This document shows, one piece after another, positions 24,771-33,500 of a stretch of DNA of 64,000 nucleotides. The notes under the pieces were generated by a model. It was given only the letters and a program-made list of their open reading frames with translations, made no database searches and was not told where the DNA came from. How positions within the stretch are numbered: position 1 is the first letter of the stretch; each line of letters starts with the position of its first letter. Both the position numbers and the translations under genes were made by a program. The DNA lies in assembly GCA_934131005.1 (NCBI GenBank), contig CAKOYV010000006.1:24135-88134 (forward strand). Reading direction: 5' to 3'. The stretch is from an uncultured Bacilli bacterium. Its GTDB lineage: Bacteria > Bacillota_I > Bacilli_A > RF39 > UBA660.

Positions 24771-25792
24771 CACTAGCTTCGGCAATTGAGGAAGGTTTGG
24801 TTGATTTAGATAAAGATACGTTTAATGATAGTGGATCTGTTAATGTTGATGGTGCTAGGATAAAATGTTGGAAACACGGTGGGCATGGTCATCAAACTTT
24901 TCTACAAGTAGTGCAGAACTCTTGTAACCCTGGATTTGTAGAATTAGGTAATCGTCTAGGTCGCGATAAATTATTTAAATATATTAATGATTTTGGTTTT
25001 GGTAAAAAGACTGGTATTGATTTAAATGGTGAAGGTTCTGGAATTTTGTTTTCTCTATCAAAAGTTGGGCCTGTTGAGCTTGCAACAACGGCTTTTGGGC
25101 AAGGTGTTAGTGTCACAGCTCTTCAACAAATAACAGCTGTTAGTGCGGCTATTAACGGTGGAACTTTGTATAAACCATATATTGTTAAGAGAATAACAGA
25201 TGCTGATACTAATAATATAATTCAAGAAAATAATAAAATGGCAGTTAAGACAAATATTATTAGTAATGAGACTAGTAAAAAAGTAAGAGATGCCTTAGAG
25301 AGCGTTGTTGCACTTGGAACTGGTAGAAATGCTTATATTGAAAATTATAGAGTTGGCGGAAAAACTGGTACAGCTCAAAAAGTTAATAATGGTGTTTATA
25401 TGTCTGGTAATTATATTACATCTTTTATTGGCTTTTTGCCAGCTAATAATCCAGAAGTTGTTGTGTATGTGGCAATTGATAATCCTAAAGGAATTTCTGC
25501 TTATGGAGGTACAGTATCTGCTCCTATTGCTAAAGCCATTTTAGAAGATAGTATAACTGCTTTGAATATTAAGAAGCCTGAGGCTGGATTGTTAAAAGAA
25601 TATAGATATATGGATACTAAGTATTATAATGTTTCGGATGTTAGAGGAATGAATGTTAAAGATGCTACTAAAGCCTTGGATAAGTTTGAAGTAGAATACG
25701 CGGGAAGTGGAAGTCGTGTTGTTGGTATGTCCCCTAGTGCAGGGAGTAGGATTGCTGAAGGATCAGTTGTACGCTTAATGCTAGCAAATTAA
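24761..25792 (+). CDS. spoVD: 3' part of the interrupted class B PBP (SpoVD type)
   Basis: The native sequence resumes at 24761 with KIITLASAIEEGLVDL and gives 343 residues that complete the transpeptidase domain. SCN is in VQNSCNPGFVELG (the SxN motif) and KTGTA is in VGGKTGTAQK. One PASTA-like domain closes the protein (YNVSDVRGMNVKDATKALDK). Upstream there is no ribosome site belonging to this half, so it is unlikely to be translated separately; a chance GTG start inside attR at 24749 has no function I can support. A single PASTA domain matches SpoVD rather than PBP2B. The half is intact, with no decay, which suggests it is still under selection. Confidence 0.9.
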   Translation, partial: KIITLASAIEEGLVDLDKDTFNDSGSVNVDGARIKCWKHGGHGHQTFLQVVQNSCNPGFVELGNRLGRDKLFKYINDFGFGKKTGIDLNGEGSGILFSLSKVGPVELATTAFGQGVSVTALQQITAVSAAINGGTLYKPYIVKRITDADTNNIIQENNKMAVKTNIISNETSKKVRDALESVVALGTGRNAYIENYRVGGKTGTAQKVNNGVYMSGNYITSFIGFLPANNPEVVVYVAIDNPKGISAYGGTVSAPIAKAILEDSITALNIKKPEAGLLKEYRYMDTKYYNVSDVRGMNVKDATKALDKFEVEYAGSGSRVVGMSPSAGSRIAEGSVVRLMLAN

Positions 25793-25852
25793 AAAAAGCT
25801 TCAGGTTGATACTTAGCTATTATTAGCTTTTATCATATTAAAGCTTTTTTCT
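25791..25852. terminator. Bidirectional terminator after the PBP gene
   Basis: AAAAAAAGCTT (25791-25801) pairs with AAGCTTTTTT (25841-25850) around a long loop that holds a second pairing (TAGCT and AGCTTT). It separates convergent genes. Confidence 0.6.
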
Positions 25853-25864
25853 TATTTTGAATAG

Positions 25865-27238
25865 TTATGCTGATAATTGTTTTAATAGATCTAAAAATTC
25901 TGTCTCTATTTCTTTTAGCCTACTTTCACTTTTAGCCTCAAATCGACAAGTTATATTAGGACCTGTATTACTAGCTCTAACAATAGCTGCTCCATCTGGG
26001 AATAATATTTTAACGCCATCTAATGTTAGAATATTATATTTTTTTTCTTCACAATATTCTTTTACTTTATCAATTATTTGAAATTTTATATCGTCATTAG
26101 TTGCTATTTTAATTTCTGGTGTACTGTAATATTTACTAATACCTTCTAATAATTCTGTAACTTTTTTATTGGTATTAGAAAGTATTTCGATAATTCTTAG
26201 GCCAGCATATATGCCATCATCATTTCCTGAAAATTTATCTCTGAAGAATAAATGACCTGATAGCTCTCCTCCAAATGGATAATTGCCTTCAACACTTTTT
26301 AGCTTAGAATAAGAATTACCTGTACGATAAAATTCATTCTGAACTCCCAATTTGTCTAGTTCTTCCTTTAGGGCTAAACTACATTTTACATCATAGAAAG
26401 TTCTTTTATCACTTATTTTTTTGGCTAAATCGCGCCATATTATTATCATATATTTATCTATATCAACCATTTTTCCTTCATTATCGACAATTCCTACTCT
26501 ATCACCATCGCCATCAAAAGCAACTCCAACATCAGCACCAACTTCTAATACTTTTGCTTTTAATTGCTCTAAATTAGCTTCAACAGCAGGATCGGGATGA
26601 TGATTTGGAAATTCAGAATCGCTAGTATTAAATAGTGGATATAACTCCAATTTATCTTTAAATTGATTGAAAATATCATCTGCTACTAAGCAAGTTGTAC
26701 CGTTACCACAATCATAAACTACTTTTAATTTATGGTCTCCTAGTTTAATGCTTGATGTAATCATTTTTAAATAATCTTCTCTAATATTAACATCTTTTAC
26801 TTTCCCTAATTTACCATTTGAAAAGAAGTCATGACTTATAATGATATCGTAAAGTTCCATAGTTGATTTACCACAAGCATTATGAATGCCATTGTATGAG
26901 AATTTGAAACCATTATCATCTTTAGGATTGTGGCTGGCAGTTATCATCATACCACATTTTATATTTAATAAATCCCAACTATAGTAATACATTGGTGTTG
27001 TAACTTCTCCTAATCTGACTACATTAACACCACACTCTCTAATACCTCTAGTAACATTTTTTTCTATTATTGGAGAACTTTTTCTGTTATCATATCCTAC
27101 AATAGTTGTATCTTTTCCTAATCTTTTTAGTTTAGTTCCAAAAGCTCTACCAATAAGATAGGCTACATCTTCATCTATATCTTTACCATAGACACCTCTT
27201 ATATCATATTCTCTAAACATATATTTATTTAATTCCAT
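25865..27238 (-). CDS. Phosphoglucomutase/phosphomannomutase
   Basis: This 457-residue alpha-D-phosphohexomutase has the catalytic serine loop TASHNP (near residue 99), the metal loop DGDGDR (near 237) and a sugar-binding loop (GGELSGH near 316). The start FREYDIRGVYG is typical of the PMM/PGM (ManB/AlgC) class. It interconverts hexose 1- and 6-phosphates for glycan precursors. It is not the GlmM that usually sits with cdaAR, and those genes lie elsewhere in this window. AGAAGGTAAGTG precedes the ATG. Confidence 0.9.
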   Translation of the reverse strand: MELNKYMFREYDIRGVYGKDIDEDVAYLIGRAFGTKLKRLGKDTTIVGYDNRKSSPIIEKNVTRGIRECGVNVVRLGEVTTPMYYYSWDLLNIKCGMMITASHNPKDDNGFKFSYNGIHNACGKSTMELYDIIISHDFFSNGKLGKVKDVNIREDYLKMITSSIKLGDHKLKVVYDCGNGTTCLVADDIFNQFKDKLELYPLFNTSDSEFPNHHPDPAVEANLEQLKAKVLEVGADVGVAFDGDGDRVGIVDNEGKMVDIDKYMIIIWRDLAKKISDKRTFYDVKCSLALKEELDKLGVQNEFYRTGNSYSKLKSVEGNYPFGGELSGHLFFRDKFSGNDDGIYAGLRIIEILSNTNKKVTELLEGISKYYSTPEIKIATNDDIKFQIIDKVKEYCEEKKYNILTLDGVKILFPDGAAIVRASNTGPNITCRFEAKSESRLKEIETEFLDLLKQLSA

Positions 27239-27276
27239 ATCACTTACCTTCTTTCTACAATCTCAGTATAACAAAT

Positions 27277-27314
27277 AAAAAATATCTAGACAAGCTAATT
27301 AACTAGATATTTTT
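27277..27314 (-). terminator. Terminator after the LysM protein gene
   Basis: AAAAATATCTAG (27277-27288) pairs with CTAGATATTTTT (27303-27314). On the minus strand it is followed by a T-rich run. It overlaps the end of the coding sequence. Confidence 0.7.
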
Positions 27315-28498
27315 AATACTTGACCAATACTTAGTAAATTACTTGTCAAGTTATTTAATTGTTTTAATTCAGAGACAGTCGTATTATAGGCTTTAGCTAT
27401 ACTATATAGGCTGTCGCCACTTTTTACAGTGTAAGTTTTATTAGTAGGAGTTGTTGCTGTTGTAGGTAGTCGTAACACTTGACCAATACTTAGTAAATTA
27501 CTTGTCAAGTTATTTAATTGTTTTAATTCAGAGACGGTTGTATTATAGGCTTTGGCTATGCTATATAGGCTATCGCCACTTTTTACAGTGTAAGTTTTAT
27601 TAGTAGGAGTTGCTGTTGTTGTAGGTAGTCGTAACACTTGACCAATACTTAGTAAATTACTTGTCAAGTTATTTAATTGCTTTAATTCAGAGACTGTTGT
27701 ATTATAGGCTTTGGCTATGCTATATAGGCTGTCGCCACTTTTTACGGTGTAAGTTTTATTAGTAGGAGTTGTTGTTGTAGGTAGTCGTAACACTTGACCG
27801 ATACTTAAGAGGTTGCTAGGGAGGTTATTTAATTGCTTTAATTCAGAGACGGTTGTTGAATATTTTTGGGCAATACTGTAAAGACTATCACCACTTTTTA
27901 CTGTATAATAACCTTCTTTTTGGCTAGGAGTATAATTTAGACCTAAATAATTAGCAAGAGAAGTTATAACAGCATCTGCTAGTAAGGTTTGGTTATTTAA
28001 TAAATTATTTAATTCTTGAGAATTATTAACGTTACCATAAGATATTATTAAGGTTTCATTATTAGCAGTATCTCTTATTAGTTGATTATAATCCTTAGAA
28101 GTATCTGTTGGTAATCTTCTTTGATAGTATTTGTTTACTTCTTGGCCTTGTTTTTCAATTTCTTTAGCTATACTGCTAGCAAGGGTGTTATTATTTCTAA
28201 GGGCGTAAATTATTTCGGCTCCTGTTCCGTTTGAGGATAAGGTATTGGAAATAACAATTACATCTTGACCCGTTCCATAAAGTGATTTTATTTTATTTAC
28301 TCTACTATTTACATCTAATGTTTCATCATTATCTCTAGTTAAGGCTACATCTACGCCTAATGATTTTAATTTATTATATATATATTTACTTATTTCTAAG
28401 TTATAATCTTTTTCTTTTAATGTACCACTAGTTACTCCGATGTCTTCACCTCCTCTACTTGCATCTATAACAATCTTTTTTGAGGCTCTAAAATCCAT
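27299..28498 (-). CDS. Degenerate amidase-3 domain with four LysM repeats
   Basis: This 399-residue protein has an N-terminal amidase_3 fold (about 7-190) followed by four LysM domains of 50 or so residues, each with YTVKSGDSLYSIA and LLSIGQVLRL. In active amidases the zinc ligands are His in DPGHGG, Glu in the EKDxNL helix and His in SIHAN. Here the first site reads DASRGG and the third SNTLSSN, so both His are gone while Glu (LKEKDYNLEIS) remains. The final catalytic Glu is also not seen. It is likely a non-catalytic murein- or cortex-binding protein. There is no signal peptide, as for many spore-coat or cortex-associated proteins. Confidence 0.8.
   Translation of the reverse strand: MDFRASKKIVIDASRGGEDIGVTSGTLKEKDYNLEISKYIYNKLKSLGVDVALTRDNDETLDVNSRVNKIKSLYGTGQDVIVISNTLSSNGTGAEIIYALRNNNTLASSIAKEIEKQGQEVNKYYQRRLPTDTSKDYNQLIRDTANNETLIISYGNVNNSQELNNLLNNQTLLADAVITSLANYLGLNYTPSQKEGYYTVKSGDSLYSIAQKYSTTVSELKQLNNLPSNLLSIGQVLRLPTTTTPTNKTYTVKSGDSLYSIAKAYNTTVSELKQLNNLTSNLLSIGQVLRLPTTTATPTNKTYTVKSGDSLYSIAKAYNTTVSELKQLNNLTSNLLSIGQVLRLPTTATTPTNKTYTVKSGDSLYSIAKAYNTTVSELKQLNNLTSNLLSIGQVLKISS
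27310..27930 (-). repeat. Tandem LysM-coding repeats
   Basis: Four direct repeats of about 156-159 bp; corresponding points of the linker lie at 27472, 27631 and 27787. Three copies are almost identical in DNA, the most upstream copy on the minus strand being more diverged (QKYSTTV, NNLPSN). Recent duplication or homogenisation is likely. Confidence 0.85.
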
Positions 28499-28540
28499 TT
28501 ACATCACCATTTAATTATATGATGAATTTTTTAAAATTTA

Positions 28541-28572
28541 ACTAAAAAGAAAGTACAAATTTTGCACTCTCT
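28541..28572 (-). terminator. Terminator after the GH31 gene
   Basis: On the minus strand AGTGCAAA pairs with TTTGTACT, followed by TTCTTTTT. It sits 12 or more bases after the GH31 stop. Confidence 0.5.
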
Positions 28573-28583
28573 ATAATATTTTT

Positions 28584-30944
28584 TTATACGGTTTCAATAT
28601 ATTCAAGTAAACTTATAAACATTTTAATAAATTTAGGTTCTAATCCTTTTCGTTTTAATTTTCTAATAGCAATTCTTTTCTTTTTTATTGTTAAATTGCT
28701 AAATAAAATATTATCTATTTTCTCTTTTAGAATTGTTTCTATTTCCAAGTCTTCTAAAATCCCCTTTATATCATCATTGATTAAACGAATAGTTGAATTT
28801 TCAATATTGTTACCTGAACATGTTATTTTAAGCGTCTGACCACTTTGAACATTAGGAATTTTGATAATTAAATCATTAGCCTCTAAATTGGCCGTTGCAG
28901 GAATGTTATTTATACCATCCGTAACAGTAATGGATGAGGCTTGAGTATTTCTGAATTTGATAGTGTAATTTCTAATATTTGGAACTAACCCAAGAGAACC
29001 TTGTGGTGTTATTAATAATTCATACTGGTCTTTAGAATAATTAAAAGTATAATTAGTTGTTGCCCCTGTTTGAGTTTTATAATTATTGCTAATGCCATCA
29101 TCTTCATATAAATTATATTCACCATTTGCTCCTGGAAAAATATCTACTTCTAAATTTTTGGGGTTGTTTGTATCAAAATCTAGAGACATAACAATAATAG
29201 AACCTTCTTTGCAGAAAACTGGATAATCATCATCTTTATAAAAGCTCATATAATATTTATTACCTAAGTATTTTTTGCCACTTTCGAATTCATACCAAGT
29301 ACCTTCTGGGATAAAGATTCTTTGGACTACCCTATTCATAATTTTATTTTTAGGTTTAGTTATAGGACAGATTAAGAATTGGCTGCCAAAGAAATATTGG
29401 TTTATATATAATGGCTCGTCGTATATTTTAGGATATTTATAATAAAGTGGTTGAACAATAGGACTACCATTTTTGTGATAAATATAAGCTTCTGTATAAA
29501 TATAAGGTATTAATTTATTTCTTAAAGTTAAGTATTTTTTTATTATTTCTTCTTTAGAGGTACTGAAGCGCCATGGTTCACGTCGATAATATCTGCCTCC
29601 ATCGCTTGCTAGGACTAATAATGGACTGAAGGTACCAAATTGAATATATCTGATATATAATTCGAAATCTTCGATTCCTTTATAAAATCCTCCAATAGCA
29701 TTTGCTATATAACTAATTCCCATATTAGAAGCACTAGCGTTATAAAGAGGTAAAATGGATAATGTTTCCCAGTCTACAGTAGTTCTACCCGTATTAATTA
29801 TGCCATATCTATGGATAGCTATATTATGATTTCTAGTTAAAACTAAGCTTCTACGATTAAATTTGAGACTATCTATTGCATAATGGTAATGATTAAATAG
29901 TGATAAGGTTATTTTATCGTTTAGATTATTATAATCGACATTAAAAGCATCAACACCATTAGCAAGTAAATTTAAGATAACATAGTTACTGTATGTGTTT
30001 ATTTTATTATTATCGACGGGAATAAAGCTAGGGTTTTCTTCTTTTAATAGTGATGAGAAAGTTTGATAGGTAGGAGCATCTTTTTCTATTTTAGTACTAG
30101 GATCAATGGTAAGTCCTAGTTTAATGTTATTTTTAGTAAGTATTTGTTTTAATTCCATAGGATTAATAATTCTTTGATCAAAAGATGTAGGATCAGAAGA
30201 TGAATGCCATTTATTACCTAGCATAAATACAGAAATTGGTATTTGAGCCTCTTTAAATTTAGTAATAGTTTTGGCAATTTTAATATTGTTGTACTGCTCA
30301 TTTTTAAACCACCAATTACCAAGAGCGTATCTAGGTATTAATTGTGGTTGTCCTGTTAATTGATAATAATCTCTTAAGCATAGTCCTAAATCTTTACGAT
30401 AAACAAAAACATATAAATCCATTTCTTTATTAGTGCGACTAACAAAATTGCCGTTACTATTTAGAACTAAACTATCACTATCATCAATATAAGCAAAGCC
30501 ATCGGTTGAATATAGTCCTTTAGATAGTTTTAATTTCCCTTTATAATCGTCTAATGAATAATTAATAGTTCCAAAATTTCTAGCTTCCGGATGATGATAA
30601 TACCATGAGCGATCTGTATTATTTAAAGTTATTTTAAGTGTATTACCAGGTGTTATTTTACTACCTTCAAAAGATTTTTCCATAACATAGTTAATAGTTA
30701 AGTAAGATGTGGTGATTTGGATTAGGGTTTCACTAGTAGATGTTGTATAGTTTACTTTATCAAAATTTCTGAAGATAACTCTAGATGTTGGTCTGTCTTC
30801 AAAAATTCCATTTTCACTATACTCTAATCTTACTAATCTATCAGTAAGAATACTTATACGATACTTTTTTCCTAGTACTATATTTTCTTTTTTACACGTA
30901 GCATCTTTACTATTTGTAACGAAATAACTACCTACTGTATTCAT
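28584..30944 (-). CDS. Glycoside hydrolase family 31 (alpha-glucosidase-like)
   Basis: This 786-residue protein has a GH31 layout: N-terminal beta-sandwich (about 1-210), a TIM-barrel (ALGNWWFKNEQYNN near 221; nucleophile region GVDAFNVDYNN near 335; GRTTVDWETL near 390; then NAIGGFYKG) and C-terminal sheet domains. The usual (W)SHDIGGF motif reads YIANAIGGF here, and the Asp of the usual GD(N) acid/base motif is not apparent. Activity may therefore be altered. No signal peptide is present, so it would act in the cytoplasm on alpha-glucans or oligosaccharides. The last 70 or so residues form a separate helical tail. GATGGTGATT precedes the ATG. Confidence 0.82.
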   Translation of the reverse strand: MNTVGSYFVTNSKDATCKKENIVLGKKYRISILTDRLVRLEYSENGIFEDRPTSRVIFRNFDKVNYTTSTSETLIQITTSYLTINYVMEKSFEGSKITPGNTLKITLNNTDRSWYYHHPEARNFGTINYSLDDYKGKLKLSKGLYSTDGFAYIDDSDSLVLNSNGNFVSRTNKEMDLYVFVYRKDLGLCLRDYYQLTGQPQLIPRYALGNWWFKNEQYNNIKIAKTITKFKEAQIPISVFMLGNKWHSSSDPTSFDQRIINPMELKQILTKNNIKLGLTIDPSTKIEKDAPTYQTFSSLLKEENPSFIPVDNNKINTYSNYVILNLLANGVDAFNVDYNNLNDKITLSLFNHYHYAIDSLKFNRRSLVLTRNHNIAIHRYGIINTGRTTVDWETLSILPLYNASASNMGISYIANAIGGFYKGIEDFELYIRYIQFGTFSPLLVLASDGGRYYRREPWRFSTSKEEIIKKYLTLRNKLIPYIYTEAYIYHKNGSPIVQPLYYKYPKIYDEPLYINQYFFGSQFLICPITKPKNKIMNRVVQRIFIPEGTWYEFESGKKYLGNKYYMSFYKDDDYPVFCKEGSIIVMSLDFDTNNPKNLEVDIFPGANGEYNLYEDDGISNNYKTQTGATTNYTFNYSKDQYELLITPQGSLGLVPNIRNYTIKFRNTQASSITVTDGINNIPATANLEANDLIIKIPNVQSGQTLKITCSGNNIENSTIRLINDDIKGILEDLEIETILKEKIDNILFSNLTIKKKRIAIRKLKRKGLEPKFIKMFISLLEYIETV

Positions 30945-31013
30945 ATAATCACCATCTTCTTATTCTTGTAATAATTATACAATAAGTGATAACTGTATGT
31001 CAAATATCTTCTT

Positions 31014-31979
31014 CTAAATTTTTTTGTTAAATAAATAATTTAGAATTTGATTTTTAGTTATGATTAATAATATTTTGTTTTCATCACAAATAATGGCAAT
31101 TTCTTTTTTTGATTTGATAAGCATCTTTATAACTAGCATTATTGTTACTTCTTTAGGAAATATTAAAATATTATTATAATAATTAGAAATTTTAAAGGTG
31201 TTTTTTGATTCAATTGCTATGGAAATTGCACCTTTTATTTTAGCATTTTCGATTAGAATATAAAAATCATAATGATTGTTAGTTATTAATTTTAAAAGGC
31301 TAGATTTTGTTATGGGAGTATTTATTAGTAAGAAGGTATTTTGTTCTAGAGTCATGCTAGATACTAATTTATTTGATGAAGAAAGAAGATTTAGAAAAAG
31401 AGTTTTTGTATATTTATCTAAAGATGATTGTTTTATTAGAAGGGCTATATCATCACTTTCTTGTTTGATGGGAGGTATTTTAAGTAATTTTAAGACAAAG
31501 TCTGTTGAAGATTTTAAAATTAAGATAAATGGTTTACAAACTATGATGACAAATTCAATTGTATTAACCATTTTTAAAGCAATTTCTAAAGAATATGCAA
31601 GTCCTATCTTTTTTGGAACTAATTCTCCTATTATTAGAGTGAAATAAGATAAAATTATTGTAATAATTACTATTAAAATATTAATTGTTATCTCTTTTGA
31701 TATATAAGTTATGTTAAAATAAGATGCTATTGTAGAGGCGAATTTTTCCGAGGCAAAGGCACTGGCTAAAAAACCTGACATAGTTATCATTATTTGAATA
31801 GCAGATAAAAAGGAGCTAGAATCTTTTATTAAAGCTTTGATTCTTCTAGCTTTTTTATTTTGAGATTTAACTAATTGTTCTAATTTAGATTTATTTAAGG
31901 ATAGAAATGCTATTTCAGTTGCTGAAAAGATTCCATTTATAATTATTAAAATTAAGAGAGTTAATAATTGGATTAGCAT
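31014..31979 (-). CDS. DUF21/CNNM-type membrane protein, short form
   Basis: The start is set at the ATG at 31979 by GGAGGTC; a longer TTG form begins inside that site. The product is about 321 residues with a DUF21 transmembrane domain (four helices, about 1-165, including NGIFSATEIAFLSLNKSKLE and LIGELVPKKIGLAYS). A CBS-like region of about 130 residues follows. The C-terminal CorC_HlyC domain of full-length members (about 430 residues) is missing. Family members are linked to Mg2+ or other cation efflux. It is monocistronic. Confidence 0.8.
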   Translation of the reverse strand: MLIQLLTLLILIIINGIFSATEIAFLSLNKSKLEQLVKSQNKKARRIKALIKDSSSFLSAIQIMITMSGFLASAFASEKFASTIASYFNITYISKEITINILIVIITIILSYFTLIIGELVPKKIGLAYSLEIALKMVNTIEFVIIVCKPFILILKSSTDFVLKLLKIPPIKQESDDIALLIKQSSLDKYTKTLFLNLLSSSNKLVSSMTLEQNTFLLINTPITKSSLLKLITNNHYDFYILIENAKIKGAISIAIESKNTFKISNYYNNILIFPKEVTIMLVIKMLIKSKKEIAIICDENKILLIITKNQILNYLFNKKI

Positions 31980-32034
31980 ATAGACCTCCAATTAATAATA
32001 TTAAATGGGTATGAAAAACATTAATAAATACTTG

Positions 32035-32784
32035 CTAACAAATACTGTCTATAAGATATTTTTCTTTGTAATTTTTATCTACTTTAACCATTTGTTTTAA
32101 AAGTTGTTTGTCTGTTTTTTCTAAAATATTAGGTATATTATTTTTTTCTAGTTGGCTTATAATGGTATCATACCAATTGCCATCAGAAAATCTTTCAATA
32201 GTCATTAAATTAAATAAATATGCATCTAATTTTGAATCAATACAGCCATATTTTTTGATAAAATCATGGGCATACCAAGGCAAAAAATCAATATTATAAT
32301 TATTTACTTTCATATTATCAATATCGCCTATGATTACTTCTTTAGTTTGTTTATCAACAAAAAAATTAAATGGAGTTATATCGCCATGAATAATTCCTAT
32401 ATCATGATATTTAATTAAAGTATCTTTTAATTTTTTTAGGTAAAAGATTAAACTTTCTCTGTCTAGTATTTCTTCATCAAAGGTATTACAATTTATTTTT
32501 TTATAACCATAACCTACGAATTTATCATTAATTGTGCAAGTAAAAAGTGGTTTTAGATAGTTTGTAAATTCAGGTGTAGATGATAAATATTTTAATTTGT
32601 TAAATTTATTTTGAGCAATTAATTCTATTTCTTTTTTTGATATTACTTTATTACCAAAATCTGGGTAAAATAATTTTATGACATTATTATTTATTTCTGT
32701 TACTGTTCCTTCTTTGCCCCAGTTAAAACGTTTATTTTGAATTTCATAGTAGTCCTTAATAGATATTTTTTTATTTTCTAACAT
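32035..32784 (-). CDS. Protein-kinase-fold protein
   Basis: This 249-residue protein has the catalytic loop of kinase-fold enzymes, IIHGDITPFNFFVD (near 131-144, in place of HRDxKxxN), and a metal-binding IIGDIDNM (near 151-158, in place of DFG). A Gly-containing start (NWGKEGTVTEI) and a Lys-rich beta strand precede these. It is closest in style to RIO/aminoglycoside-phosphotransferase-like kinases. It overlaps the end of the upstream HAD gene by 7 bases, so the two are coupled. The substrate is unknown. GAAGGGATAAA precedes the ATG. Confidence 0.7.
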   Translation of the reverse strand: MLENKKISIKDYYEIQNKRFNWGKEGTVTEINNNVIKLFYPDFGNKVISKKEIELIAQNKFNKLKYLSSTPEFTNYLKPLFTCTINDKFVGYGYKKINCNTFDEEILDRESLIFYLKKLKDTLIKYHDIGIIHGDITPFNFFVDKQTKEVIIGDIDNMKVNNYNIDFLPWYAHDFIKKYGCIDSKLDAYLFNLMTIERFSDGNWYDTIISQLEKNNIPNILEKTDKQLLKQMVKVDKNYKEKYLIDSIC

Positions 32785-33362
32785 TTTATCCCTTCTTTTT
32801 TATCTTTTATTTTGGTTAAAACTTTTACTAGGTTATTTGTAACACATTCGTACTCACCTTTTAACTCACGATATTCGTACCTTACAAAATCTGAATATTT
32901 GCAAAGTGGTGCTGATAGGTTTATTTTAGGTAAATCTTCTTTAGTTAAGCCTTTAAACATATTTGGTTTGTAATAATTTAGTTTTAAAAGTTGATAGTCC
33001 CAATCATATTCATCATCTAAAATAACATATTTATCAACTTCATGGGTTGATAAATAATGAATAATCCCTAAGGTTCTATCAGATAATGGATGTTCTAAAA
33101 ATACACCAGTAAAATTTGGATCAATAAAGTCTATGTCATTAAAGTTTAATTTATTTAAAAATTGTTTGATTCTTTTTTGTTTTGCTTTAGTACCGTTCAT
33201 AAGCCATGAAGAAATAACTACTATTTTGGAATGGGTTTGTCTTGTTAGTTTTTTTAAAACTAAATAAGATTCTGCTTTAACTGAATTTTTTACTTTTAAG
33301 CCACTATCGTTTATAACGCCATCAAAATCCAAAAATATAATATTATTCTCTTTCTTTTCCAT
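32778..33362 (-). CDS. HAD-fold phosphatase-like protein
   Basis: This 194-residue protein has the HAD motifs: FLDFDGVIND (motif I, near 10-19), ISSW (motif II, near 50-53) and VILDDEYDW (motif III/IV, near 113-121). The arrangement resembles the HAD domain seen in Swiss-army-knife RNA repair proteins and related stand-alone proteins. It is co-transcribed with a kinase-fold gene that overlaps it, suggesting opposing phosphorylation steps on one substrate, or a repair role. This is inference. AGGGGGAATT precedes the ATG. Confidence 0.72.
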   Translation of the reverse strand: MEKKENNIIFLDFDGVINDSGLKVKNSVKAESYLVLKKLTRQTHSKIVVISSWLMNGTKAKQKRIKQFLNKLNFNDIDFIDPNFTGVFLEHPLSDRTLGIIHYLSTHEVDKYVILDDEYDWDYQLLKLNYYKPNMFKGLTKEDLPKINLSAPLCKYSDFVRYEYRELKGEYECVTNNLVKVLTKIKDKKEGIKC

Positions 33363-33454
33363 TTTTTAATTCCCCCTGCTTTGTTAACTGACTGCTATTG
33401 TAGCATAAATTTATTTATTTATCAAGCAGAAAAAATTTATAGAAATATTTTTTT

Positions 33455-33489
33455 AATTAAAAATAAAAAGAAGAGTCAAAAATAGACTC
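33455..33489 (-). terminator. Terminator after rseP
   Basis: GAGTC (33473-33477) pairs with GACTC (33485-33489), followed on the minus strand by TTCTTTTTATTTTT. Confidence 0.65.
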
Positions 33490-33500
33490 CCTTTCTATGG

